This document shows positions 63,986-64,000 of a stretch of 64,000 bases of DNA, piece after piece (the stretch's first letter is position 1; every line of letters begins with the position of its first letter). The position numbers and the translations under genes were made by a program. The notes under the pieces are model-generated. The model did no database searches, had not been told where the DNA came from, and worked only from the letters and a program-made list of their open reading frames with translations. The DNA is from Ancylostoma caninum (taxonomy: Eukaryota > Nematoda > Chromadorea > Rhabditida > Ancylostomatidae), in the NCBI GenBank assembly GCA_037903475.1, contig JBAJFG010000400.1:310001-374000 (forward strand). Reading direction: 5' to 3'.

Positions 63986-64000
63986 CCACCTTACTATCTA

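Overview
The window looks like nuclear DNA of a nematode, most likely a strongylid (clade V, hookworm-like) parasite. This is an inference from several signs: one long-intron gene whose acceptors are mostly TTTCAG-like, a probable trans-splice acceptor 16 bases before its start codon, RTE-type non-LTR retrotransposon remains, many decayed mariner copies, several MITE families and large minisatellite arrays. No bacterial gene organisation, CRISPR array or intact transposase is visible.

The main content is a split gene on the + strand (35665-56972). I could assemble it as 17 exons with compatible phases and no internal stop, giving a predicted 860-residue protein. It has a signal peptide, a glycosylatable ectodomain of about 400 residues, and seven hydrophobic segments with a rhodopsin-like layout (Asn in TM1, Asn-Arg-Ser after TM3, Asn-Pro in TM7). 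I could not name the receptor. Its 12.5-kb intron (41104-53583) separates ectodomain exons from 7TM exons and is packed with mobile elements: AATATTCG arrays, a mariner relic, a 625-bp TIR element, a hAT MITE, a 642-bp foldback element and an antisense RTE copy.

Left part (1-17000): fragments of dispersed repeats; an 81-bp minisatellite (4297-5275); an 80/65-bp array (5540-7425); a 118-bp satellite (7660-8890); reverse-transcriptase scraps (10114-10520, 11865-12150); a 22-bp minisatellite in two blocks (13100-13830); a TTAA-flanked MITE (14878-15304); and a 50-bp repeat with a hairpin (16371-16587).

Middle (17000-35600): decayed mariners at 19242-20304, 20636-21180, 22341-23696 (two 3' halves facing outward, one interrupted by a foldback element) and 24745-25690; a hAT MITE at 29643-29899; and long stretches where I recognise no gene.

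Right part (57000-64000): a tRNA-like sequence, a second copy of a repeat also present at 2990-3400, a second antisense RTE copy (59745-61160), a deleted mariner with target duplications (62589-63330), and a possible small secreted exon (63351-63548). Apart from the receptor and that weak exon, no functional protein gene is supported; nearly everything else is transposon debris or tandem repeat.
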